Origin: Lethocerus indicus | Taxonomy: Eukaryota; Arthropoda; Insecta; Hemiptera; Belostomatidae | Reading direction: 5' to 3' | Length of the DNA: 64,000 bases | Assembly: GCA_019843655.1 (NCBI GenBank) | Contig: JACDQD010000002.1 | Location: 10,242,393 to 10,306,392 of the forward strand | Shown here: piece by piece, positions 31,901-44,446 of the stretch | Layout of the letters: each line of letters begins with the position of its first letter | Position numbering within the stretch: position 1 is the stretch's first letter | Notes under the pieces: model-generated | The model's input: the letters and a program-made list of their open reading frames with translations, nothing else | Database searches by the model: none | Told to the model about the DNA's origin: nothing | Made by a program: the position numbers and the translations under genes

Positions 31901-34900
31901 CATAGCTTAGGGAATATTATATCGTATATAGAATTTACACAATGACAATAATGCCATATGTGTTGGCAATATAACTAAAGTAAGGTACATAGAATGTATT
32001 CCTCCAGTAATTTCTACCAGTACAGTGGAACAATAGTGTCGTTTGAAAAAAGGTTATTTATGCCATACTTTATTTAGAGTACAAGTTTAAATCTCGGGGC
32101 GTACAAAACAACCGCAGTGCCTAATATCCAAGCCCGGTTGGCGATGTTCCAGGTCGACTGGGCAGGAAAAGAGGGAAGTTTTGAATTTATCTCCGCCCGG
32201 TTGATACAGTTTGTAAACTGGGTCGTAAAGGAAGTGCGAAATAGGCCAACTTTCAAAATGGCACATTTTTAGCGCGATGCCCTTCTAGATCGATAGCCGA
32301 GCCGCTACCCACTACCCACTTATCCTTCGGGCGCCTATCCACGCTGCGTTTCTTTCCAAAGCGCACGTGTTTTTTGCTATTTATTTTCTCCTTTATCGAT
32401 CGATTACTGGATGGATATTCATTTCATGAAATCTGTCAATCATTCATAACCGTTACTCGCAAAACCTCTTAATATCTCAAAACGTTGTGTGGTGGTTCTA
32501 AAATACATTAATGTTGTAATATTATATTAAATTATTTTCATGTTATTCCAACTTTCTCCTACATACCGAAAATTTTGTTACAACTAATCTCACTATACCG
32601 TAAAATATTAAACTTCAATTAAATTGCTTCTCTGGGGATTCTGTATTCAGATTAAAGTAACGAACACGAAGACACAATTACCTATTGCTAAAGGTCAAGG
32701 CGAACAGACAAATTAAAGTTCAAGTAACTCTAATAATTGAATCGGGAGCGACCTTGTTCCACAGACGTTGCACCGTCAAGGCATTGTGTTCCGCTTTTAT
32801 AGCCGAGAATAGCGCGTGTAAGCTATAGCAACAATGCGGCCCCTTCACGCCGTGTCGGATTTGCAATTTATCCGGCGGCGGCGGCAGCGATGGGGGAGGG
32901 GCACCTATTCATTTCCGACAGTGGTTCAGGCATTCTGATATCGTGATATCGTTTGCTCTGAGAACGGGTCCTGAAGCCACGGTCAGGCTGAATTAAGATT
33001 AAGAAAATATAAAAATTACGCCGCACGGATTATATTAGTATTCTTACGGATTCCCACTGCCTTAACGATACTCAGCTTTTATGCCGTCTGCAAAAGGTTT
33101 TAATTTAAAATTCGATCTCGGAAGAGTTAGCAACTGCCAGGAACGTGTTCAGCATTCGCGGCGTGTTTTCAGAATGTGACACCGAGAATGTAAGAATACA
33201 TCGTAACAGAATGCAAAGTTGGCGTCCCTCTGGAATACCATAACTAAAAATGTATGCCACACGAACACTCTCGAGCTTAATACACTTCACATAAAATAAA
33301 TAAATAAACAAATATAATTCTTATAAGTTCTGACAAGATGAGGTTACTGCTTTCAGTAATGATTGCGCTAATAGCAGATAATGACGTAATTAACACATAT
33401 TTAACGCGAAAAGTCAGTGTGAAACAGCTCCAAGGAGTGATCTCAACTGCAAGTCATACTTGACTTGCAAGCTCATAAGTGATCTAATTTTCCATTTCAA
33501 CTTCCAATTACAAATTAATAAACCGGTTGTAGCGGTTGCCACAAAGTTTACATTTTTTGGATAACCTAAAATAAGGCAATGCAAAATTGTAATGTAGAAA
33601 AACACGTTCCAACATTACAAGACGTGCACATATAATGTTTGCCGACAATATAATTTGCCTCGTTATAAGTGATAAATAAGGAAGAACAAAATTAACTGTC
33701 TGTGATTGGGCCAGAAACCTTTCTGCCAGTATGCCTGAGAAACCCCCGCAAAACTACTTGTATTGTAAAAAGTCACTCCTAAAAAATAATAATGCCGAAC
33801 ATAATACAGTTAGAAATAGGCCAACAACATAGTTTACCTGAGTGAACGACTCGTGTCCTCTGTGTTATTCGGGGAGGAGCAGACAACGGACTGCTGGGAA
33901 GGAAAAGTGGCGGGCAGAAGACAGATGGGAGAAATCAGAGGGAAGGAGGAGCGGCCGACACGACACAATGTCCAAGGCAGATGCCGGGGGCCTAAAAGCC
34001 GGTACTTTTGTTAACAAAGACGGCAGGGCTTTCCCCCTCCCGCCGCTTCCTGTTCCGTCTTAAACCACATTGTTCCCACAATGGGTCGGCTTTAATTGGA
34101 GCGAACCGACACCCGATTAACCTACGTCGGTTTTGGCCGACTAGAAAAAGCCGTGCCCGTTAACCTTTATTCTTAGGCCCTCTCTTGGATCTGCAGAAGC
34201 GACTCCGCGGGACTTTGAGTACCCACCGCTGTTCTGTTTTGAGAGGGGAGTCAATTCTATATCAGAATACTTTCATACTTACAAAATCATATAAAAAATA
34301 TACGCCATTTATTATTTACATTCCTTCTGATATCTGTTCTGTTTTTTAATGTTTCCGGTAAATAATATTACCATTCAGATAGTGAGATCACCAATAGTTT
34401 GAGAAGGTGCTTTTGGCACTGGTAGAATGGCGAGCGTATCAGACGGAAAAACTGAGTTATTTGTCTCCAGTTATTTTTCACCAAGGACGAATCTAAATTT
34501 AAACAAGGAAAATGTTGCCGTTCCTTTTAACACAAAAACGCCATCCTCTGAACCTGTGCCAGTACTGCTAGTTACTTCCGAACAGTTGTCGCTAAAACAA
34601 CTTTTGATTTTTAAAACTCATATTCCCATTAACCAATTACGAATGGACGTAATGGCATTAATAATGTCCATTAAGACGCATGAATAATATTAGATGGAAA
34701 AGGCACATGGAAATAAACAATGAGTAGCACATTTAAATCGCGCTGGCCGTATAAGTATTTTTATAATCCAAAATTCTGTATTTATCTCAGTTGGAGCGAA
34801 AGAATGACTAGGAAACATTTTGAATGGCCTCAAGAAGTACCTTCGATTTGGTCAATGGGGACCCATTTTCAAAGGAAAGGTTTCTTAAGACTTTTCTCGA

Positions 34901-36150
34901 AAGAGGGAACTCGTCTCTGAGTAATTACTCTATCAGTCAGTTAGTTAATGCAGGACGTCCTAATGGTGGCCATCTGTTAACATCAACCCTATTAACGTAT
35001 CCCATTCTGCTATGACCCACATAACACAGTCTTCCTCCAAATGTTACGAAAGTAGTCTCAATTTGTTTTTTAATTCCAGCGTAATAGTTCAATTTATATC
35101 GTATTATCTAACTGGCGAAATCAGTGATTTAGTGTGCTTTATGAAGAAATAATGCTCAACTAAGTGTGTTAGTTTCGAAACATTATTGTATTGTACCACA
35201 AATTGATTGATTGACTACTGAGCCATTGCTAATCCTGACATAAATTACCTAAACATCCAAAAATATTGACCAAAAACATGTCCCATGTACGATGTGAGTG
35301 TAGTACGAGCAGTGTAATGTTAATAAATTTAAAATCTTTAATCATCCTCATTATAGGATATTGTTACGATGAATAATAGATACATAACAAATTTACATTT
35401 CTTACACTTCACTGCTACAGTGCAGTAAGAACGAATGTTTAAAAGGACATGACCGCCAAAATTAAATTACCTTTCTTCTAGCATCAATAAACAATAGGTT
35501 AAACTAAGAATTGTGAAAGACAAAGTTGGCGCCTTAGAAGCGAAAGTTTAGGCGTCCTCTTGACCCGCCCAATTGGCTTTATATTGATCCCCGGCACCTC
35601 CGTCAACCTGCTCTACTACAACAATGTCTCCTCACAAGATTTTATATATTATTTTGTCTGGTATGCGCTCGCGATTATATGGGTAAGTGGGTGTCTTGGT
35701 GCACGCGTACTGATTATCATTTAACGATCATTACTTCGACAGCGCACTCGATACACAGCAAACTATGCTATCTCGTTTAAATATTGATCTTTATATGTAT
35801 TTTGTGAATGTTTTTAAGTAAGTGTAGTTCAAGTTCAATATCCTGTAGTGATATACTCTCCTTAAAGTGTTACAACATCGACCAGACATCTTCCCCATCT
35901 CGAAAATATTATTCTACCGATTGAATTTAATTAACCTGGGGGATTGTGGGTACATTTACACACAATCTGAAATCGGTCGACGATTAATATTTATGCTTAT
36001 AATTCTAATGGCTATATAAGACAAGAACTTCGTCCGGGATATGAGGAGAGGATAATTTAGTGCAGTTGTTGTGTGTATTAGAGATAGGAAGGGGCCGGAG
36101 TAAGCCCAGTAGAGCCCTATAAAGCGTTGATGGAGGCGTTGATCCCCCGG
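28970..36150. other. Gene-less region, block 1; no gene recognised
   Basis: This is high-complexity sequence with GC-rich islands (about 30.1-30.9, 31.4-31.6, 32.3, 32.8-32.9 and 33.85-34.2 kb) in AT-rich background. The longest open stretch (30363-30944, 193 codons) shows no domain, signal or splice context and is not called. A tandem GATATCGT pair is near 32940. The alternation of sharp blocks resembles conserved regulatory DNA, but conservation cannot be tested from one sequence. Confidence 0.5.
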
Positions 36151-36155
36151 GGAAC

Positions 36156-36177
36156 GCTACGCATCGAAGTGCGTAGC
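36156..36177. other. Perfect 8-bp hairpin with 6-nt loop
   Basis: GCTACGCA at 36156-36163 and TGCGTAGC at 36170-36177 are exact reverse complements around a TCGAAG loop. It sits in a GC-rich island (36.08-36.23 kb) that also has a CCCCCGGGG palindrome about 10 bp before it. The function is unknown. Confidence 0.55.
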
Positions 36178-39100
36178 CCTCCGCTAAACTGGCCCCATTC
36201 CATCCCTCGCGCGTTACATCTCGTCTCCCTTAAGCCACAGTATCTGAATTTTCCAGCGTTCCTCTAGTGCTCAAATACTAGTTCCGAGTTCTATGTTTGC
36301 TATATCACGGAAGAAAAAATGCCTCCCGGTGATATAACAGTTGAAAAATCGAAATTATAAACAATTATAAACAAATATATAAACTTTTTTGCTAGCAAAT
36401 ATTCAAGGCAACTTTCTAGCGCGACTCTACTTGAGTATCGTATTTTTGTACAACAAAACTGTCTAAACCGACATGCGTTGTAGGAAAAAGCAAAGTGAAT
36501 CGTTTGAAGCTGGAGGCTAATGTAAAAATTAATTTAGAATTTAAAAAAACGATCCCAATATAATAATTTGCATCATGGATACAGAGGACGGGATCATCGG
36601 GGAACGAATTATGTGGGTTTTTCGGAGCGTGGGCTTTATTTGAAGCCCGAGAGGGCAGAATTATATTTGCACCGAATTTTTGGTCACCAGTATGGACTTT
36701 ACCACCCACAAACACATATACGAGAATTCGCTGAGCGATGCGCGAGAATGATTCCGGGCGTCATTTGGTGAAATTTATTGGCTGCGGGTTGAAATGGAGG
36801 CGGCAACTGTGGACATTATTTTGATCCCCAAGACGAGGGTATAGTGTGCAAATAATCGGTACTACTACGAGCGATGTCGATGGACACCGAATGGTGGCGG
36901 ATTTGTAACCGCGGATGTCTAAACCGGTACCGATATAGTAATATCGTGCCTGCCATATGAGATTAAACTGTCGTACTTTTGACCCCAGTGTTATCCACAA
37001 AACAGCGTTATTGCTACAAGACCATTTCGACTAATGGCAATAACCAGGATTAGGCGCACGTACTTCGTGCTACTGGTGCACGTGGCTTAATTGTCAGTAA
37101 TACAAAAGGGATAATATAATTGTGTTTTGTTTTTTAATCGGGCAAATTAATTACAACAATCAAATCGTGACGAATCGCAGACACCGATTACCCACAGTAA
37201 CCGTCAATGACTTCATAAGAACCAACAATATCCAAGTATTGTCAGGAATAAAGGCCCCGAAAGCTATTGGAGTGTAATAATCAGTAATGTCATAAACGAA
37301 AAATAAGAAGGTAATACGTAGATCCAACAATACGTAGATATGCAAACATATATTTTAGGAATTTCCGGAGGAATAAATTTCTGAGGATAATTTGTTGTAA
37401 CTTTGATACTTTCCAGAGGTGCTCATTTATTTCAATTGCGCTCCATCCAATAAGACTGAAACGCAGCACCTGGCGTGGCATGTATCATAATTTAAACTTT
37501 TTATTAAGTCCGTGTAAATATCTCCTGTGTGTAATACAAATCCTTGTTAACATATGCAGTATCTTCACGTAATACATTATTTATCGGTAAAATTTAATAA
37601 TTATGCAATGTTATTTACGTTCAAAACGAAAAAACGAAGGACTGCAATATTCTGCAAAATTACCTTATGTTACTAAACTGGGTTCGAAGTTAATGTTTTA
37701 AGTCAAGAATAAGTAAAAGTACACAAATGTCGCAATATTTCTTACAGATTCCAAACTTGGTTTAAACCTTTATTAGAACTTTCATTTATCATGACATTGT
37801 TTTAATGCAGGATCGCGCAACAATATTGACGCATGGAATGAATTTTTGCAGCTGTAATTTGTCAATATAAGATAATTACAACGAATTAATTTATGCATAT
37901 TTTATTGTACATGTTATTGACATGGCACAAATGTGCGAGTCTATAACTTAGTCGGGTATTGCAGAAAGGCACTGCAAGTTACACTATTGCGCTGCACCTG
38001 TTTACATGAAATTATGATGAATTTATTTGCATTCTTAAGTACACACGAGGCTTCTATATGAAGTCATGAGTTGAATAATTAAGGCCACATATGGTAAAAA
38101 TTGTCATTATTTGCATGTCTGTATATTGCGTTGATTTAAATTCATCGAATACCGTGACCTAAGTACAGAAGTGGGCATCTTAATTTCTGTCCACGATTAT
38201 GTTGAAGAAACAAAATACGAAATACAGCATACGTGGCGGCTTTTGAAGGTGTCAGCCAAAGATAGGAATTATTTAAACAACGCTATTACTGGTTAATCCG
38301 TACGCCTGCGAAAGATAGAGCCGGACAATGTGCTCGCGGTTCCTTTCTATAATTTGGCATACGCATTTCTGTGCATACAGGCGACAATCTGTGCTTGAAA
38401 TCTTACGATACGCGAGCCGTTTTTATAAGCCACTCCGGTTGGTTATGATTATTAGGCCGGTATGAGGCGCAATTGTCCTTTGCCCTGGGGGTGTTCCACT
38501 GGTTTCATCCCAGAACCCAGCCCTACTTGTGCGTTGTTTCCCATAGTCGTCGCCCGCTCTAATATAGAATGCGTTGTACTTAATCACTAGTAATATTGTA
38601 AACTATTTAAACCGATTTTTTATATTTAGTACGCAGGTTTTTTTATAATAAAACACGAAGGAAAACCTGTAACGGGGTGAATACGCCCGACTTTTAATTA
38701 CAAGCGCCCAGTTTTCGTTTTTATCCACTGGTATTTTCAGGGGAATGTAAAACGCTCCACTCGATTGGTTTAAAATTAATTTATTCCGCTTCCCAATACA
38801 AAGAAGAATTTGGAATTCTCCATATTTCGGATCCTCAAAGAAACTACTGAGGACTACACGAATGGAATTAAATTCCTGGGGTTACTTCCTTCTCGGTCTC
38901 GGATTATTGGCATTATTTAAATTGGTGTTCCAATTCCAATTCGTTTGTGGTGGGCTTCACATTCACTGATGCAACGTTTATTGAATATTGAAATAGAACT
39001 TCTGATAATTACTTTCTACGCTACTCCTAATTTTCATTCACTATAATTTCGTTTCCGAACTAATAAACTTATTGGACTACTATGCTTTTTCGTAACATCG

Positions 39101-41332
39101 TGACTCTAGGAGTTAATTAACTTGAGTTTGTAGTTTTATTATATTAACGCGAATTTCATAATAGACTATACTGCACAGTATTACTGGAAGATTACAGGAC
39201 GGTCAATTGTGTTTCGCAAATTATACGCTACGTAGGGGAATCGTATTCTCGACCCAATGGAAATGTATTGAGTTTTTTCCAAGCGGGAACGCCAAAGGTA
39301 TTCATTGGGCTATATCCGTTGAAAAATTGTACGGATCATTGTAGTTTCCTAAGGGGTACAGTCGACCAGGGCTCGATGACAGTGAATCAAAGTGGGAGTG
39401 CGAGGTTGGGGGGGTCGGTGCCATTAGTGGAGACCTGTGGGACCCGTGCACCCAGCCGAAATATCTACAGAAGTGTTCATCACCTGGCCACAGGCCAAAC
39501 CAATTTCACCTACAAACTTACACACAGATCTCGTTATTCCCAAACTAAAATTAACGTATTCCTAGGAAATTGATAGTTATAACGAAAGACGTGGAGAATA
39601 TTTATTTTTTCTATAGTGAGTGATTGAATCCCAGTTGCGCATTATGAGACTTCTCAAAAAACTAGTTCTATAGTTCTAGTATGTAGTTCGGGAGACTAAC
39701 TCATCGTACAGATATTGTCAACCCCTGGTATAGTATATATATCCCCTCCGACAGATGCGTGTGATCTAATGAAATGCAGGTACCGGGGAGTGTTCAGTAT
39801 CTAGGTGCGAGTGCCCCATTGTCAAAGACGTTTGATTAAACGGACGGGATTCATGAATAGTCAACTCGCCTACACCCCTGCCTGGTCGGTTAACCCATTC
39901 CACCCCGTTCTCATTTGCATGGACCGCAGCATCGTTGCTGCGAAAACATTTTTGGAATGCGTTATTACTACACGAAGAGAAGGGCGATATGACTAAGCAT
40001 TAACAAGAAGGCATTGACTTAGACCGACATTCGGAGCTTCGATAATTTAGAATCACGGTAGAGTCCATGAAAGCTTACAATATTCTTTGGCGGTCAAGAA
40101 ATATAGGGTGTCTTGTTTCTTATGAGCCGGATCGTACCGGACGTCCTCGGGAGATAAATAATTCACTTCGGACGAGGGAAATGGTTTTTACTCATGCGAT
40201 CAGAGCAGAAGACGGAGGGGATGCGGTCCCCCTTCTCTAAACGTAGTAATCGCTTCGTTCGAGACCACTATTGAATTAGTCAGGTTTATCCACTTACTGG
40301 GAGTCGACCCCTATTGGGTATTAAAGGGGAAGGGCTCACCAGGCCTACCTCCTGCTCGTAATACACAGTTTTATTGTCTGTTCAATATCGCAATAGCATT
40401 TTTGCGTTTAAATAACAGGGTCAACATGTCTTCTGGAACCTTCCGATTGAAACTTCGTAGGATATTTGGTTTTCTAGTTCGACATTTAAAAATTATAATA
40501 AATTTACTTGTAGAATTAAGTAATATAAACGCGAGGTTACCGGAGTAATCTTACCTACTTGCTTGCAAACATATGATCACAATTTTAGGAGGTAAAATAA
40601 TAATAAATAAAAAGATTACTACGTTAGAGAGAACGTGTAGTCTTATTACACGTATACATATTGTTTTATTTGTAAGCATAGGAGCTAACGTCATACGTGA
40701 AGTGGTTTTATTTTTGTTTCATTGTACAAACCCATGTATTGAATTCCAGATTATTACGTTTGGTTGGTCGGGGTGGGAACAGCGGAGGTGGACAATGAAT
40801 ATAATGGATTAAATTTGATTTGTAGAGCCGAAGGGTAAGGCCGGATGTGGGCGTAACTCCCATTCGGTTGGAACCACTAGGTCAATCGTGGACGCTGCAG
40901 CCGGCGACGGTACCTGTTGTGCGGAGTTGCCCGGAAGTTCATTACTACCCATCTATACAATGGGAGTCCTCTAAAGCACACGACAATTCCTGCGATTCGG
41001 TCCATCTCACTCGAGGAATGAGAATCTTTTTTCACCAGAGTTCGACTTGTTTCCGTCCCCTTTAATGGCCCTTGAACAGTTTGGCTTTCGGCACTTGACA
41101 GATTCTCTAGGGGATATCGGTTTCATTCTCTAAGGATGAATATTAACGAAGGAAGATCGATTATAAATTGTTAACTTTCGCTGTGTAGCTAAATAAATAA
41201 GAGATAAATAACGATAGTAAATATAATATTCGGAGTTGGTTACCAGCACAAGATGAATGGCCTGTCGGACGTGGAACCACTTACCCGCATGGCTCCCGCA
41301 TTCAAATATTCATGCACTTCCTCGCTGACTAT

Positions 41333-41401
41333 TAATTATTTCGCCTACATGAGAATTGACTGTTTCGGTTGGTTAAATTTACGCTAATTAATTTTTAATT
41401 A
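41333..41401. promoter_or_regulatory. Cluster of three TAATTA homeodomain-type sites
   Basis: TAATTA palindromes lie at 41333-41338, 41385-41390 and 41396-41401, three in 69 bp. TAATTA is the core for Antp/paired-class homeodomains, and the last two are 11 bp apart. The AT-rich background makes chance copies likely, so this is only a candidate. Confidence 0.3.
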
Positions 41402-42893
41402 TCGAAGGTCATGGAACTGAATAAATATTGACAGTAGTCATTAATAACGTAAATAAAAATATGGTTTGGATCTTCCATAAATGCGCCTTATATATTCGAC
41501 CGTCATAATAATCTGGAACTATTCAATATTAATAATAGATGCGTTCACTTTCTTGGTTTTATTTCAAGATTTCGGGTCCGTAACTGTCTATGATACTGAA
41601 ATAGTATATTCTAAAGAAGGACCGATAAGAGTTGCGCCGGCAGAGTCGGACTACCTAATGAAGATGCGTTATTCTCCTTTTTCAATTTGCAAGGGTCCCC
41701 TCGACCCCTTTCCAAGTTCCATCGTCATCTCTTTGCTTTTCTTTAATTTATTACACTCGTTAAACCCGCATCCCTCTTTGTAAGATTTAAGGACTCGATC
41801 TCATTGTCTCAAAAATGTCTCTAACAACCTTACTAATTAAGACAGCTTTGATCTCGAATCGTGTTAATTCATTTAGGACCTAGGACTGGGGGAAGTAGCA
41901 AACTATTGTGCTATATCGCCGATTCGACGAAAATAAGGGATATAAAATTAGGCAACTTTTGCTGTCCAAATGACGTATTAGAGAATTATCATAGGACCTT
42001 ATTTTCCTACATCGATAGGATCTCATTTGGAGTTGGAAATATTCATTTCGAATAATGTTTTAGGGTAGGACGATTCCCGGAAAAACTCCACCAATCGCGA
42101 AATCCTCGGGGAGAATTTAATTTCTCTTGTTCCACTCGTCTTTGACAGGATTTCGATAGCCCAAAATAATTAACTCTTTTATTCTCCATTGGACTCACCC
42201 TTGTTCGAGTAAAAGGGAAAGGGGTGTAAATTTAATATTGAATTCGGGCATACAAAACCGATTTCCTATACAAAACACGATCGCAGCTTCATGACCGAAT
42301 AGATGTCAAAGAAGTTGTTATTTACTAGAATTAACCAGTGTTACCGATGAATAACTACAGTAGTACCGGCCAGTAAATTATAGGCCGATGTCAAATTAGC
42401 GTTACATGGTATATTTCGGATTATATTTTTGTAAAAAGTATATACAGTGGAGAGAGTGGGGTGGAAAAGTAATATGGATTTCTTCTGAGATTATTCTATA
42501 TAAAAATAAGGCGCTTTATTAAAATACTGTTTTTTCCATTTGTTATGGCAATATTGGTATGATCAGATATACACTAATGATCCGGGATTATAAACATTGA
42601 CATGCCGTTCCCCTAAATAGAGGATATTGAGATTTCAGCGGTACCCCATTTTTCAACCAGCCTTGTGGATCGTGTCATTTCTAGCCGACCGGGAAGAACA
42701 GCACTGCGGTCATCGCCCTCCTTCGACACGAATCAGAATCATCCATTTCCTGTTCATCGGGTTGACAGACCGAGTGGGGGCCGACGAGTCGATAAATCCA
42801 GTTAAGAGGCTAGCGTCCAGAAGGACAGAGGGCTTCCTCGGTCTTCGAGGGCCCCCAAGACAAAAGTAATTACCCTGGTCGGGTGAGAGGCGA

Positions 42894-42925
42894 GGGGGGG
42901 TAGGGGGTAGGAAGAGCCGAGGGGT
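42894..42925 (+). other. G-run cluster, possible G-quadruplex
   Basis: A run of seven G (42894-42900), then five G after TA, then a GG and a GGGG further on, in a GC-rich island. On the plus strand this could supply the tracts for a quadruplex. Confidence 0.35.
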
Positions 42926-42934
42926 AGGCCCCCT

Positions 42935-42949
42935 GTTGCCAGGGGCAAC
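42935..42949. promoter_or_regulatory. X-box-like palindrome (RFX-type site)
   Basis: GTTGCC and GGCAAC are exact inverted halves separated by AGG. RFX proteins bind two such half-sites with a 0-3 bp gap. It sits directly after the G-run cluster. Confidence 0.45.
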
Positions 42950-43514
42950 GAGCTCTACACAGCGGCGGTGGTGCCGGTGCCGGTGGCTCCCGGCCGTGTT
43001 CTCCGCATCGATCCGCACCGCGGCGTCCGACGTCCGCGTCCCTGCGGCCATACCGGACCTTTTCCTCGCTATCAAATATGCGTTATGAATTATCAACGGA
43101 TAGTCAACGGGTGATAATTGACCATCGGCATGATCACCCGACCCGGTCCACCGATTCGCAGTACAAATTTATACCGCCTAATTTGATACAGACTTTGCAA
43201 TATAGATTATTGAAAAACATTCATCGAACCTAAATTACGTTTCGTAATATGTTTCGCTCAAACAAACGTTGCTTTCAGGTTGCCATTCAACAAATTCACG
43301 ACGTTATTTATATAATCTGAAATTCTATATTAAGGACGCGAGATAAGAATGAGGAAGTCCGTAAACAATACTAACGAATATTGTGTGTTCTTACGATATA
43401 ATAGACACCGAGATATGCGTGAGCTCTGCTATATAAGGTAATATGAAGCGACTTATTTTAGGCGGTGTAACGTCACCTCAGTTTCCCATATAATCCAAAC
43501 CGACACAATTAATT

Positions 43515-43528
43515 CCCCCCCCCCCCCC
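43515..43528. repeat. C14 homopolymer
   Basis: Fourteen C in a row, a likely length-variable and error-prone site in sequencing. Confidence 0.9.
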
Positions 43529-44364
43529 ATGGATACGCGGAAAACGCGCGCACATTTTCCATCGGGCTGTTTCTCCTAATGTGAGCAAAGTTGCTCTGTT
43601 AATTGCGTAAGCTGAAACAGAAGGAGTTAACTTCTCTGATGGGGACTAAATAAGAGTTCCAAGATTTTAGGCATATTATACGGGAGTGGAGTCTTCGAAA
43701 TTAAGTCTTCGAAAGTCTCAACAGTTGCTTCTTATAATCCAGAAGGGAGATTTAGAAAGTTTATTTTGAATAACTATGAAGGAAAGGTGGAAATTAGGAA
43801 TCCATAATTAAATACTGAAAGCAAAGGGTGCGTATAAGAAATATCAGATATCATTAGTTTTATACTAGTACCTTCTTTACAAGAGTAATAAAATTGATAG
43901 CCTTTATAACGGGGTAACTGGATCGGTTTAATGAATCATACGTATATTTTAAGTTCGTCATTATATGTATTGTATTTTCCTCTTTAATGTATCAAATGTA
44001 GTGCATTTATACATATGCAATTATCAGATTTATGTTAATATACTACATCAGAATAAGTAGAAAATTCGAAGGTGATTCTTTTCGTTAAATTAGTCGTTCC
44101 TCCCATTAGACATTCATTATCTGAATGTGCTCCATCGTTGAATGTTAGAATAATATTTCTTATAATTTCCGGAAAATATGACCTATGTTTTTCTCATAAC
44201 GAGGGTGCAGGATTCAAAAATGCAGTGGGTAACGTCCTACGCGTTACAAGATGTTGGGCCACCGGATGTGCTAATCATTACCAAAATAATGCAACTTATT
44301 TTTAAGCATAATTCGGGGATGAACGTCATAAATTTAATTTGTTATCGTGAACAAATATCAGAGC

Positions 44365-44435
44365 AGTAGGTTTGTGGTGTTTCTTTCTCCTCTCGCAGGT
44401 TTGGTCTTTTGCTAAACCGGTTTCGGCTGCTCGCC
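44365..44435 (-). mobile_element. 71-bp fragment of the foldback arm, flanked by an 11-bp target duplication
   Basis: The insert matches the left arm of the 28.5-kb foldback (shared CCTCTCGC, TCTTTTGCTA and CCGGTTTCGGCTGCTCGCC). It is bounded on both sides by the same 11 bases, AATATCAGAGC, at 44354-44364 and 44436-44446. The exact duplication marks both insertion ends, so the fragment moved as a 71-bp unit or was captured as one. The end falls inside the CTGAAGATGGC motif of the full arm. Confidence 0.8.
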
Positions 44436-44446
44436 AATATCAGAGC

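Larger units (their letters stand above)
36178..44364. other. Gene-less region, block 2; no gene recognised
   Basis: As in block 1, islands of GC-rich, high-complexity DNA (about 38.3-38.6, 39.3-40.3, 40.75-41.05 and 42.6-43.1 kb) alternate with AT-rich DNA. Reading frames are short, and often open on both strands at the same place (for example 42.6-43.1 kb), which argues for base composition rather than coding. Specific sites inside are listed separately. Confidence 0.5.

Noticed and set aside
34411..34435. Sequence TTGGCACTGGTAGAATGG resembling the miR-183/miR-263 family
   Set aside because: The 3' half differs from the family and no complementary arm lies within 80 bp on either side, so no hairpin precursor forms.
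42627..43096. 128-codon minus-strand stretch rich in R, H and P
   Set aside because: It reads through G-runs and the X-box-like palindrome, and a plus-strand frame overlaps it. No support for coding.
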